A stretch of DNA of 64,000 nt from Pseudonocardia humida (lineage in GTDB: Bacteria > Actinomycetota > Actinomycetes > Mycobacteriales > Pseudonocardiaceae). Both the position numbers and the translations under genes were made by a program. The notes below the pieces were generated by a model, which saw nothing but the letters and a program-made list of their open reading frames with translations, had not been told where the DNA came from and searched no databases. The stretch covers positions 1-64,000 of the forward strand of contig NZ_JAGSOV010000008.1 of assembly GCF_023898865.1 (NCBI RefSeq). Direction: 5' to 3'. Shown in pieces: positions 56,921 to 64,000 of this stretch (positions are counted from its first letter, which is position 1; the number at the start of each line of letters is the position of its first letter).

Positions 56921-58294
56921 ATGAGGTCCATCCGCAAACCCGCAGCGGCGGTGGCCGCCGCGCTGGTGCTCGCCGGCATGACGGCGTGCAGCGGCGGCGG
57001 CGAGCCGACCACCACGCCCGAGGGCAAGACCGCGATCACCGTGGTCAGCCTCAAGCCGGGCAGCGAGCAGGCCGCGTTCGACGCGTTCGAGGAGCAGGTC
57101 CGCCAGTTCGAGGCGGCCAACCCGACGATCGACGTCACGACGCAGGAGTACGAGTGGACGGGCCCGACGTTCACCGCCCAGCTCGCCGGCGGCACCCTGC
57201 CGACGGTGTTCACGGTGCCGTTCACCGACGGCGCCGGGCTCGTCGAGCGCGGGCAGCTCGCCGACATCACCGAGCACGTCCAGGCGCTGGGCTACGTGGA
57301 CAAGTTCAACGAGGCGGTGCTGGCCACCGGGAAGAGCGCCGACGGGCGCATCTTCGCGCTGCCGACCGAGGCCTACGGCGTCGGCCTGCAGTACAACCGC
57401 ACGCTGTTCCAGCAGGCCGGCCTGGACCCGGACGAGCCGCCGACCACCTGGGACGAGGTCCGCAGCTACGCCGAGCAGATCGCCGAGCGCACCGGGCAGG
57501 CCGGCTACGCCGAGATGACCCAGGACAACACCGGCGGCTGGATGCTGACCACGCTGACCTACGCCCTCGGCGGGCGGATGCAGTCCGTCACCGGCGACCA
57601 GGTGCAGGCCACCGTGGACAACCCCGGCGCGAAGGCCGCCCTGCAGCGTCTCAAGCAGATGCGCTGGGAGGACGGCTCCATGGGAGCCAACGTGCTCTAC
57701 GACTGGAGCACGATCAACCAGGACTTCGCCGCCGGCAAGATCGGCATGTACATGGGCGGCTCGGACGTCTACACCTCGCTCAAGCAGCAGAACGGCATCG
57801 ACCCCGACGACTACGGGCTGGCCGTGCTGCCGCTGGCCCCCGGCGCCGACTCCGGCCTGCTCGGCGGCGGCACGCTGGCCGCGGTGAACGTCAAGGCGAG
57901 CCCGGAGCAGCAGGCCGCGGCCACGAAGTGGATCGACTTCTACTACCTGGGCAAGTTCGTCCGCCAGGACGCCGCGGTGCAGGACGCCAAGACCCTCGCC
58001 GAGAGCGACCAGCCGGTCGGGGTGCCCAAGCTGCCGATCTTCGACGAGGCCACGCTCACCCAGTACAACGAGTGGATCGAGCCCTACGTCAACGTCCCGC
58101 TGGGCCAGATGAGCTCGTTCACCGAGGGGATCCACGGCCAGCACCTGGCCGGGGAGCCGCCCGCGCAGGCCCAGGAGATGTACGCGGTGCTCGACACGGT
58201 CGTGCAGGCGGTGCTCAGCGACCCGAACGCCGACATCGACGCGCTGCTCGCCCAGGCCGACGCCGACGTGCAGACCGTCCTCGACCGGGGCTGA
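56921..58294 (+). CDS. Sugar ABC transporter solute-binding lipoprotein
   Basis: A 457-residue extracellular binding protein of family 1. The signal peptide has the lipobox LAGMTAC, with lipidated Cys near residue 23, then a short Ser/Thr linker. The mature domain shows FEEQVRQFEAANPTIDVTTQEYEW and ALPTEAYGVGLQYNRTLFQQAGLDPDEPPTTWDEV, typical of oligosaccharide binders. It delivers sugar to the two permeases downstream, the first only 10 bp away. With the GH13 enzyme upstream, an alpha-glucoside ligand is likely. Confidence 0.9.
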   Translation: MRSIRKPAAAVAAALVLAGMTACSGGGEPTTTPEGKTAITVVSLKPGSEQAAFDAFEEQVRQFEAANPTIDVTTQEYEWTGPTFTAQLAGGTLPTVFTVPFTDGAGLVERGQLADITEHVQALGYVDKFNEAVLATGKSADGRIFALPTEAYGVGLQYNRTLFQQAGLDPDEPPTTWDEVRSYAEQIAERTGQAGYAEMTQDNTGGWMLTTLTYALGGRMQSVTGDQVQATVDNPGAKAALQRLKQMRWEDGSMGANVLYDWSTINQDFAAGKIGMYMGGSDVYTSLKQQNGIDPDDYGLAVLPLAPGADSGLLGGGTLAAVNVKASPEQQAAATKWIDFYYLGKFVRQDAAVQDAKTLAESDQPVGVPKLPIFDEATLTQYNEWIEPYVNVPLGQMSSFTEGIHGQHLAGEPPAQAQEMYAVLDTVVQAVLSDPNADIDALLAQADADVQTVLDRG

Positions 58295-58304
58295 GCGGGC
58301 ACCC

Positions 58305-59192
58305 GTGCTGACCTGGATCCGGCGCGGCGGCCTGAGCACGCTGCTGTTCCTGCTGCCGCTGGTGGTGGTCTTCGGGGTGTTCTCCTGGTGGCCGATCGTG
58401 CGCGCGGCGGTGATGAGCGTGCAGCAGACCAACCTGGTCACCGCGCCGGTCTTCGTCGGCTGGGAGAACTTCGAGACGGTCTTCACCGACCCGCTGCTGG
58501 GCACGGCGGTGCGCAACACCGCGTTCTTCGCGCTGATCGCGCTGGTGTTCGGCTACCCGATACCGCTGGTGGCCGCGGTGCTGATGAGCGAGGTGCGGCG
58601 GTGGCGCGGGCTCTACAGCGCGGTCGCGTACCTGCCGGTCGTGGTGCCACCGGTGGTGGCCGTGCTGATGTGGAAGGTGTTCTACGACCCCCGGCCCGAG
58701 GGGCTGTTCAACACCGTGCTCGGCTGGGTCGGGATCGCGCCGCAGTCCTGGCTGCAATCCGCGGACACCGCGATGGGGTCGCTGGTGCTGGAGGCCACCT
58801 GGGCCGCCGCGGGCGGCACGGTGATCATCTACCTGGCCGCGCTGGTGGCCGTGCCGCCCGAGCTGTACGACGCCGCGGAGGTCGACGGCGCGTCGATCTG
58901 GCGCAAGGTCTGGCACGTCACCCTGCCGCAGCTGCGCGGGGTGCTGCTGGTGACGCTGATCCTGCAGATCATCGGCACCTCGCAGGTGTTCCTGGAGCCG
59001 TTCCTGTTCACCGGCGGCGGCCCGGCCAACTCGACGATCACGGTGCTGCTGCTGATCTACGACTACGCGTTCTCGTCCAGCCTGGGCGGCGACTACGGGG
59101 CCGCGACGGCGCTGAGCCTGGTGCTGGCGGTCTTCCTGGCCCTGCTCTCGGCGCTCTACTTCCGGCTCACCCGCTCCTGGAGCACGTCGTGA
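58305..59192 (+). CDS. Sugar ABC transporter permease, MalF-like
   Basis: A 295-residue membrane protein with six hydrophobic segments. The EAA loop reads YDAAEVDGASIWRKVWHVTLPQLRGVLLVTLILQ, the contact point for an ATPase. It begins WIRRGGLSTLLFLLPLVVVFGVFSWWPI. The GTG start lies 10 bp after the binding-protein stop, and the stop overlaps the second permease by 4 bases. It pairs with that permease to form the channel. Confidence 0.9.
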   Translation: MLTWIRRGGLSTLLFLLPLVVVFGVFSWWPIVRAAVMSVQQTNLVTAPVFVGWENFETVFTDPLLGTAVRNTAFFALIALVFGYPIPLVAAVLMSEVRRWRGLYSAVAYLPVVVPPVVAVLMWKVFYDPRPEGLFNTVLGWVGIAPQSWLQSADTAMGSLVLEATWAAAGGTVIIYLAALVAVPPELYDAAEVDGASIWRKVWHVTLPQLRGVLLVTLILQIIGTSQVFLEPFLFTGGGPANSTITVLLLIYDYAFSSSLGGDYGAATALSLVLAVFLALLSALYFRLTRSWSTS

Positions 59193-60175
59193 CCATGGTC
59201 TCCCCGGGTCCCGTGACGGTCCCGCCCGTCGCCGGTCCTCCCCCGACCGACCCGGCGCCGGCCCCGCGCGGGGGTCGGCGCCGGCGTCCCGACGACGAGG
59301 GCGGGCGCGGGATCGTCTCGCCCGGGGAGTGGCGCTCGCCCGTAGCCGGCACGCTGCTGCGCCTGGCGCACGCCGTGCTGCTGATCGGGCTGCTGGTGGT
59401 CGGGCTCGGCCCGCTGCTGTGGCTGGTCAAGGCCTCGCTCAGCCACACGCAGGACACGCTGCGCGACCCGATGGCGCTGTTCCCCAGCGGTGTCGACTGG
59501 GCCAACCTGGCCACCGCGTGGTCCGAGGTGCACGTCGACCTGTACTTCTTCAACAGCATGGCGCTGGCCGCGGGCTCCTGGCTGGTGCAGCTGGTGGTGG
59601 CCACGACCGGCGGCTACGCGCTGGCCGTCCTGCGCCCCCGCTACGGCCCGGTCCTCTACTGGCTGGTGCTGTCCACGCTGTTCGTGCCGGCCGTGGTGCT
59701 GCTGGTGCCGCTCTACCTGACGATCATCGACCCGCCGCTGATCGGCGTGTCGCTGGTCGACTCGTTCTGGGCGGTGTGGCTGCCGGCCGGGGCGAACGCG
59801 TTCAACGTGCTGCTGGCCAAGCGGTTCTTCGACAACCTGCCCCGCGAGGTGTTCGAGGCGGCCCGGATCGACGGCGCCGGGCCGTTGCGGGTCTTCTGGT
59901 CGGTGCTGCTGCCGATGTCGCGCCCGATCCTCGGGGTGATCTCGGTGTTCGCGTTCGTGACGGCCTGGAAGGACTTCCTGTGGCCGCTGCTGGTGCTGCG
60001 CGACCCCGACATCCAGCCGCTGTCGGTGCGGCTGCCGACGCTGGCCCGCTCCATCGAGCTCGACGTGCTGCTGGCCGCGCTGACCATCTCGGCGCTGATC
60101 CCGGTGGCGCTGTTCCTGGTGTTCCAGCGGACCTTCCTGCGCAGCGCCGGGCTCAGCGGCGCGCTGAAGGGCTGA
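59189..60175 (+). CDS. Sugar ABC transporter permease, MalG-like
   Basis: A 328-residue inner-membrane protein. A Pro/Arg-rich cytosolic leader of about 50 residues is longer than usual. Six helices follow, with the EAA loop REVFEAARIDGAGPLRVFWSVLLPMSRPILGVISVFAFV. GTG 59189 gives a 4-base overlap; ATG 59195 is an alternative start. No ATPase gene follows; like other actinobacterial sugar importers it probably uses a shared MsiK-type ATPase encoded elsewhere. The operon ends here, tail to tail with the hexosaminidase gene with no gap. Confidence 0.9.
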   Translation: MTMVSPGPVTVPPVAGPPPTDPAPAPRGGRRRRPDDEGGRGIVSPGEWRSPVAGTLLRLAHAVLLIGLLVVGLGPLLWLVKASLSHTQDTLRDPMALFPSGVDWANLATAWSEVHVDLYFFNSMALAAGSWLVQLVVATTGGYALAVLRPRYGPVLYWLVLSTLFVPAVVLLVPLYLTIIDPPLIGVSLVDSFWAVWLPAGANAFNVLLAKRFFDNLPREVFEAARIDGAGPLRVFWSVLLPMSRPILGVISVFAFVTAWKDFLWPLLVLRDPDIQPLSVRLPTLARSIELDVLLAALTISALIPVALFLVFQRTFLRSAGLSGALKG

Positions 60176-61363
60176 TCACGAACGGCCGCAGACGCCCTTG
60201 GCCGACAGGACGCGCTGGACGGCGGTGTCGTTGGCCCCCGCGTCGAGGCGGCCGGCGGCGAGGGCGGCCTCCAGGTCGTCGAGCAGCGGGGCGACCTCGC
60301 CGCCGGTCGACCAGAGCGCCACGTCGGCCCCGGCGGCCAGCGCGCGCTCGACCGCCTCCGGCAGGTCGAAGCGGCCGGTGACCGCCCTCATCGCGCCGAG
60401 GTCGTCGGTGAGCACGAGACCGTCGAAGCCGTAGTCCTCGCGCAGCAGCCGGTAGGCGGCCGGGGTGAGCGAGGTGGGCAGGTCGTCGGTCAGCCCGGGG
60501 ACGTCGAGGTGCCCGACCATGACGCCGGTCCGGTCGCGGCCCTCCCGCGACGACAGCGGGCCGTCCGGTCCGACCAGGTTCGCGTAGGGCAGCAGGTCGA
60601 GCTCGCGCAGCTCGGCCAGGGGCGGCGTGCTGACCCGGCCGCGGTGCGAGTCGCCGTTCGCGTGGCCGTGCCCGGGGAAGTGCTTGAGCACGGTGAACAG
60701 CCCGCGCTCGCGCTGCCCCTCGGCGAAGGCCAGGGCGAAGGTCGTGACCTTCTCGGCGTCGGCGCCGAAGGACCGGTCGCCGATCACCGAGCCGGCCGGC
60801 TGCTCGCCGACGTCGACGGTCGGGGCCATGTTCATGGTGACGCCGCGGGCCAGCAGCCGGTCGGCGCGCTCGGCCGCCGTGCGGTGCACCTCGTCGGGCG
60901 ACATCCGGGCGGCCATCGCCCTGGCGCTGGGCAGCGAGCCGTCGAGCTCGTCGATGCGCTGCACGCGCCCGCCCTCGTCGTCGACGGCGACCGCGATCGG
61001 GATGCGCGCGACCGCCTGCACGGCGCGCAGCTCCTGGTCGCGCAGCAGGTCGGTGGCGTTGCCGCCGATGAACACACCGCCGACCTGGGTGGTGCGCACC
61101 GTCGCGGCCGTGGCGGCGGGGTCGGCGGCGTCGACGCCGACCATCAGCCGCTGCGCCAGCCGCTCGCGCGGGGTCATCGACCCGACCACGGCCGCGCACC
61201 CGGGCAGCCGGTCGGGCCCGAGGTTCTCGCCGGTCAGCGGGGGCGCCGGCGCCGAGCCCGCCGCCTGGGCGCCCGGGGCGGGGACGGTCAGCAGGGCCAG
61301 CACGGCGGCCGCACCGGCGAGGGCGAGCCGGCTGCGGCGCGGACGGCGGGTGGGGGCGGACAT
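60176..61363 (-). CDS. Exported GH3 beta-N-acetylhexosaminidase (NagZ-like)
   Basis: A 395-residue glycosidase. A signal peptide (residues ~1-35, ending GAQAAG) exports it. PIAVAVDDEGGRVQRI, MNMAPTVDV, FTVLKHFPGHGHANGDSH and GLVLTDDLGAM are the GH3 N-acetylhexosaminidase blocks; the His in the HGHANGDSH loop is the acid/base and the Asp in VLTDD the nucleophile. It should remove GlcNAc from wall fragments outside the cell. Its stop abuts the permease stop, so transcription converges directly. Confidence 0.9.
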   Translation of the reverse strand: MSAPTRRPRRSRLALAGAAAVLALLTVPAPGAQAAGSAPAPPLTGENLGPDRLPGCAAVVGSMTPRERLAQRLMVGVDAADPAATAATVRTTQVGGVFIGGNATDLLRDQELRAVQAVARIPIAVAVDDEGGRVQRIDELDGSLPSARAMAARMSPDEVHRTAAERADRLLARGVTMNMAPTVDVGEQPAGSVIGDRSFGADAEKVTTFALAFAEGQRERGLFTVLKHFPGHGHANGDSHRGRVSTPPLAELRELDLLPYANLVGPDGPLSSREGRDRTGVMVGHLDVPGLTDDLPTSLTPAAYRLLREDYGFDGLVLTDDLGAMRAVTGRFDLPEAVERALAAGADVALWSTGGEVAPLLDDLEAALAAGRLDAGANDTAVQRVLSAKGVCGRS

Positions 61364-61372
61364 CGCCGCCCA

Positions 61373-62272
61373 TCATCCCCGGCCGCTCGCCGGGTGCCGG
61401 TCGGGGGCCTCGACCTGCGCCGCGGGCACGAAGCCCGCGATCTCCCCGGCGAGCCGGCCCGGCTGGTCGAGCGCGAGGAACGTGCGGGCCTGGTCGACCT
61501 CGACGAGGCGCGCGTCCGGGAAGGCGTCGCGCAGCCGGTGCGCGAGGCCGATGCGGAAGAAGCGGTCCCGCGGGGCCCAGCAGAGCAGCACCGGCCGGTC
61601 GAACGCCGCCAGCCGCCCGCCCACGGCGGCGAGATCGGCGGGGCGCCAGGCGCGGGCGAAGCGGGCGACGTCGCGGCGCACCCCCGGGTCGGTCAGGTAC
61701 GGCGTGATCCAGGGCAGGGTCTCGGCCGCGGTCGGCCTGCGGGCGACCAGCGCGCCGAAGCCGAACGGGCCGGTGCGGAACCGCGCCCAGCGCGTCGCGG
61801 CCAGCGCGACCCGCGTCGGGCCGGGGTGGCGGGCCAGGCGCAGCAGCAGGTCGAACGGGAACGGCGGGAAGACCTCGAAGGCGTCGCAGTTGGTCAGCAC
61901 GAGCCGTCCCACGCGCGAGGCGTCCTCGTCGAGGACGAACTGGCAGATCGCTCCCCCGGTGTCGTTGCCGACCAGGGTGACGTCGTGCAGGTCCAGCGCC
62001 TCCAGGAAGGACAGGACGATCCGGGCGATGCCGCGCGGGGAGAGGTCGGCGTCGGCGGCCGCGGGCGTGCGGTGCGCACCCAGCGGCAGGGTGGGCGCCA
62101 GGACGCGCAGCCCCCGGGCCGCGAGCCGCTCCGGCACGTCCGCCCAGACCCCGTCGTCGACGAGGAAGCCGTGCACGAGCACGACCGGTGGTCCGTCGGC
62201 CGGACCGAGCTCCCGGTAGTCGATCCGCCCGGTCGGCAGGTCGATCGGGCGTCGGGTCGCGGGCTCGCCCAT
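61373..62272 (-). CDS. Alpha/beta-hydrolase with Asp nucleophile (haloalkane-dehalogenase-like)
   Basis: A 299-residue hydrolase. VVLVHGFLVDDGVWADVPERLAARG gives the HGF oxyanion motif. The nucleophile elbow is VGNDTGGAICQF, with Asp where lipases have Ser, a feature shared with haloalkane dehalogenases and epoxide hydrolases. LCWAPRDRFFRIG likely carries the acid. The expected C-terminal His is not clear in VEVDQARTFLALDQPGRLAGEIAGF, so activity is uncertain. It is divergent from a TetR gene with a dyad-rich 53-bp gap and is probably its target. Confidence 0.82.
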   Translation of the reverse strand: MGEPATRRPIDLPTGRIDYRELGPADGPPVVLVHGFLVDDGVWADVPERLAARGLRVLAPTLPLGAHRTPAAADADLSPRGIARIVLSFLEALDLHDVTLVGNDTGGAICQFVLDEDASRVGRLVLTNCDAFEVFPPFPFDLLLRLARHPGPTRVALAATRWARFRTGPFGFGALVARRPTAAETLPWITPYLTDPGVRRDVARFARAWRPADLAAVGGRLAAFDRPVLLCWAPRDRFFRIGLAHRLRDAFPDARLVEVDQARTFLALDQPGRLAGEIAGFVPAAQVEAPDRHPASGRG

Positions 62273-62290
62273 GGCCACCTCCGATAAAGT

Positions 62291-62316
62291 CCGTACACGT
62301 TGTACGTAACTTACGG
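62291..62316. promoter_or_regulatory. TetR operator in hydrolase/TetR divergent gap
   Basis: GTACA-CGT-TGTAC (62293-62305) is a perfect dyad, and an outer CCGTA (62291-62295)/TACGG (62312-62316) pair surrounds it. It lies between the two divergent starts, well placed to regulate both. Confidence 0.55.
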
Positions 62317-62325
62317 ACAGGTTGT

Positions 62326-62928
62326 ATGGAAAGCAAGAGGACCCAGGCCGAGCGCTCCGCGGCCACCCGCAGCGCACTGGTCGCCGCGGCGCGGCCGCTG
62401 TTCACCGAGCGCGGCTTCGCCGCCGTCGGCACCGACGAGATCGCCCGCGCGGCGGGCGTCACGCGCGGTGCTCTCTACCACCAGTTCGCCGGCAAGGAGG
62501 AGCTTTTCGTCGCCGTCTTCGAGCAGGTCGAGAGCGAGCTCCTGGCCCGGCTCGGGGCGGGCATCACCACCGCCGACACGAGCGATCCGGTGGCGATGCT
62601 GCACGCCGACGTCGACGGCTGGCTGGCCGCCTGCGCCGAGCCCGAGGTGCACCGGATCGTGCTCATCGAGGCCCCCGCCGCGCTGGGCTGGGAGCGCTGG
62701 CGGGAGCTCGGCCGCGGCTACGGCGTCGGGCTCGTCGAAGCGGTCCTGGACACCCTCATGGACGCCGGCGCGATCGCCCGGCGCCCGGTCCGCCCGCTGG
62801 CCCACGTGCTCGTCGGCGCCCTGGAGGAGGCCGCCCTCTACGCCGCCCGCGCGGCCGACCGGCCCACCGCCACCGACGAGGCCCGCCAGGCCCTCTACGC
62901 CCTCGTCGACGGCCTCGTCCTGCCCTGA
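62326..62928 (+). CDS. TetR-family transcriptional regulator
   Basis: A 200-residue regulator. The HTH is AAVGTDEIARAAGVTRGALYHQFAGKEELFVAVF, preceded by the basic MESKRTQAERSAATRSALVAAA leader. The ligand domain is the usual all-helical TetR_C form (DVDGWLAACAEPEVHRIVLIEAPAALGWERWRELG), resembling the YsiA/BetI-style groups. The ATG is preceded by ACAGGTTGT. It is divergent from the hydrolase gene, and the dyad between them suggests joint control. Confidence 0.88.
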   Translation: MESKRTQAERSAATRSALVAAARPLFTERGFAAVGTDEIARAAGVTRGALYHQFAGKEELFVAVFEQVESELLARLGAGITTADTSDPVAMLHADVDGWLAACAEPEVHRIVLIEAPAALGWERWRELGRGYGVGLVEAVLDTLMDAGAIARRPVRPLAHVLVGALEEAALYAARAADRPTATDEARQALYALVDGLVLP

Positions 62929-62940
62929 GGCCCGTCGAGA

Positions 62941-63190
62941 ACAGCGAACGGCGCTCTCGCCCAACCAGATGAGCCGAACGCGCCACTCGCTCGCCCAGCC
63001 CTTCCCGGCCCAGGTTGAGCGAACGGCGCACTGGGCCGACCCGGGCGGGGAAAGAGCGCATCCGGCGGGACGAGCGCGGCTCTCGTTGCGTCCGGCGGAG
63101 CGAGCGCGACTCTCGTTCGCCCAGCGGCACTCCTGGGGAGCGAGCAGCGCAGCGCCAAGGGGTTGGGGCGAACGCGCCACTCGCTCACGG
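62941..63190. repeat. Second cluster of CTCTCG-type intergenic repeats
   Basis: Several degenerate units of the form GCGAACGGCGCTCTCGCCC or CGAACGCGCCACTCGCTC occur in this 250-bp stretch. CTCTCGCCCAACCAGAT at 62954-62970 matches 7832-7848 in the first cluster except for one base. No gene is supported in the 333-bp gap it fills. Confidence 0.6.
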
Positions 63191-63261
63191 CCGCCGGGCG
63201 GTCGGGCCGACGTCTCCGAGCACGCACCCTCCCGTCGAGAAGGACGTCGTATTCGACGGGG

Positions 63262-64000
63262 TCAGGCCAGCGGTGGGACGCGCTCGGCCTCGAGGGGCGG
63301 GCCGGGCGGGGTGCCGTCGCCGAAGGGGCGACCGCCGAGCTCCTCGCGACCGTGCGGGGTGAGCCAGCCGGAGTTGTCGGGCCCTAGCGGGACGACGCCG
63401 GACGGGTTCACCGTGTCGTGCACGCCGTAGTAGTGCTGCTTGATCTTGGCGAAGTCGATGGTGTCGCCGAAGCCGGGGGTCTGGAACAGGTCGCGGGAGT
63501 ACGCCCACAGCACCGGCATCTCGGTCAGCTTCTGCCGGTTGCACTTGAAGTGGCCGTGGTAGACGGCGTCGAAGCGGACGAGCGTCACCCACAGCCGCAC
63601 GTCGGCCTCGGTGATCGTGTCGCCGACCAGGAAGCGGCGGGTCGCCAGCCGCTCGGACAGCGCGTCGAGGCGGGCGAACAGCGCCCGGTACGCCTCCTCG
63701 TAGGCGTCCTGGGTGGTGGCGAAGCCGCAGCGGTAGACGCCGTTGTTGACGTCCTCGTAGATCGACGCCATCACCTCGTCGATCTCCGCCCGGTGCTCCT
63801 CGGGGTACAGGTCGGGCGCCCCCTCGCGGTGGAACGCGGTCCACTGGGTGGAGAAGTCCAGTGTGAGCTGCTGGAAGCCGTTGCTGGCCACCTTCCCACT
63901 GGCGACCTCCACCATCGCCGGCACCGTGATCCCGGCGTCGAAATCGGGATCGGCCTTGCGGTAGGCCTCGCCGAGCCACTCGATGCCCAGCACCGGGTCG
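63262..64000 (-). CDS. Glutathionyl-hydroquinone reductase-like GST (5' part outside window)
   Basis: C-terminal 246 codons of a YqjG/ECM4-type glutathione S-transferase-fold protein. Visible are DPVLGIEWLGEAYRKADPDF near the edge, VPAMVEVASGKVASNGFQQL, and the helical domain with NNGVYRCGFATTQDAYEEAYRALFARLD, RFLVGDTITEADVRLWVTLVRFDAVYHGHFKCNRQ. The N-terminal thioredoxin domain with the catalytic Cys is beyond the right edge. In actinobacteria, which lack glutathione, such enzymes may work with mycothiol (inference). It is transcribed leftward toward the repeat cluster. Confidence 0.87.
   Translation of the reverse strand, partial: DPVLGIEWLGEAYRKADPDFDAGITVPAMVEVASGKVASNGFQQLTLDFSTQWTAFHREGAPDLYPEEHRAEIDEVMASIYEDVNNGVYRCGFATTQDAYEEAYRALFARLDALSERLATRRFLVGDTITEADVRLWVTLVRFDAVYHGHFKCNRQKLTEMPVLWAYSRDLFQTPGFGDTIDFAKIKQHYYGVHDTVNPSGVVPLGPDNSGWLTPHGREELGGRPFGDGTPPGPPLEAERVPPLA

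Noticed and set aside
55255..60175. Missing ATPase read as a broken ABC operon
   Set aside because: Actinobacterial sugar importers commonly share one MsiK-type ATPase encoded elsewhere; both permeases keep intact EAA loops.

Overview
The window is about 74% GC with strongly GC-biased third codon positions, many GTG starts and 4-base start/stop overlaps. It carries typical actinobacterial genes: an F420-type PPOX protein, a sugar ABC importer without its own ATPase, a one-chain biotin-dependent acyl-CoA carboxylase and many MFS/TetR/MarR pairs. A Pseudonocardia-like member of the Pseudonocardiaceae is my best guess (inference only; no rRNA is present). I see no tRNA, rRNA, CRISPR array, transposase or phage gene. 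Both ends cut a gene: a thiolase at the left and a glutathionyl-hydroquinone reductase-like protein at the right.

Layout. 1-7.6 kb: thiolase, a MarR/DHA2-MFS efflux pair, and a tightly overlapping minus-strand operon (small unknown protein, MBL hydrolase, DedA protein, holin-like/phosphodiesterase fusion, esterase). 7.6-8.6 kb: a gene-free stretch built of three kinds of repeats. 8.6-17.9 kb: an ATP-PFK, a deleted P450 remnant, and metabolic or resistance genes with local regulators. 18.1-23.8 kb: a 1888-aa carboxylase with biotin carboxylase, biotin carrier and carboxyltransferase on one chain. 23.9-28.6 kb: a three-gene WxL-like surface-protein operon divergent from a response-regulator pair, with a GAF histidine kinase convergent to them.

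30.2-49.6 kb is a complete Wzx/Wzy-type exopolysaccharide cluster in two converging arms. The plus arm holds a 27-codon leader ORF, a sugar aminotransferase, a UDP-sugar dehydrogenase and a fused ADH/MocA oxidoreductase. The minus arm holds a Wzc tyrosine kinase, CapD dehydratase, a fused phosphoglycosyltransferase-acetyltransferase, Wzx flippase, a GT4, a heparinase II/III protein, a second GT4, an acyltransferase-SGNH protein and Wzy. Dehydratase, aminotransferase and fused acetyltransferase/PGT together resemble the route to a di-N-acetyl-bacillosamine-type first sugar. Both arms have a matching 17-bp palindrome at their head, and a third related palindrome lies upstream of the WxL operon.

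49.8-64 kb: tandem DUF418 membrane proteins, an MhqD/MhqO-like pair, a LacI-controlled alpha-glucosidase and ABC sugar import operon, a GH3 hexosaminidase, a divergent hydrolase/TetR pair, another repeat cluster and the truncated GST-family gene. Several repeat families recur only between genes; they are the clearest structure left unexplained by the genes.
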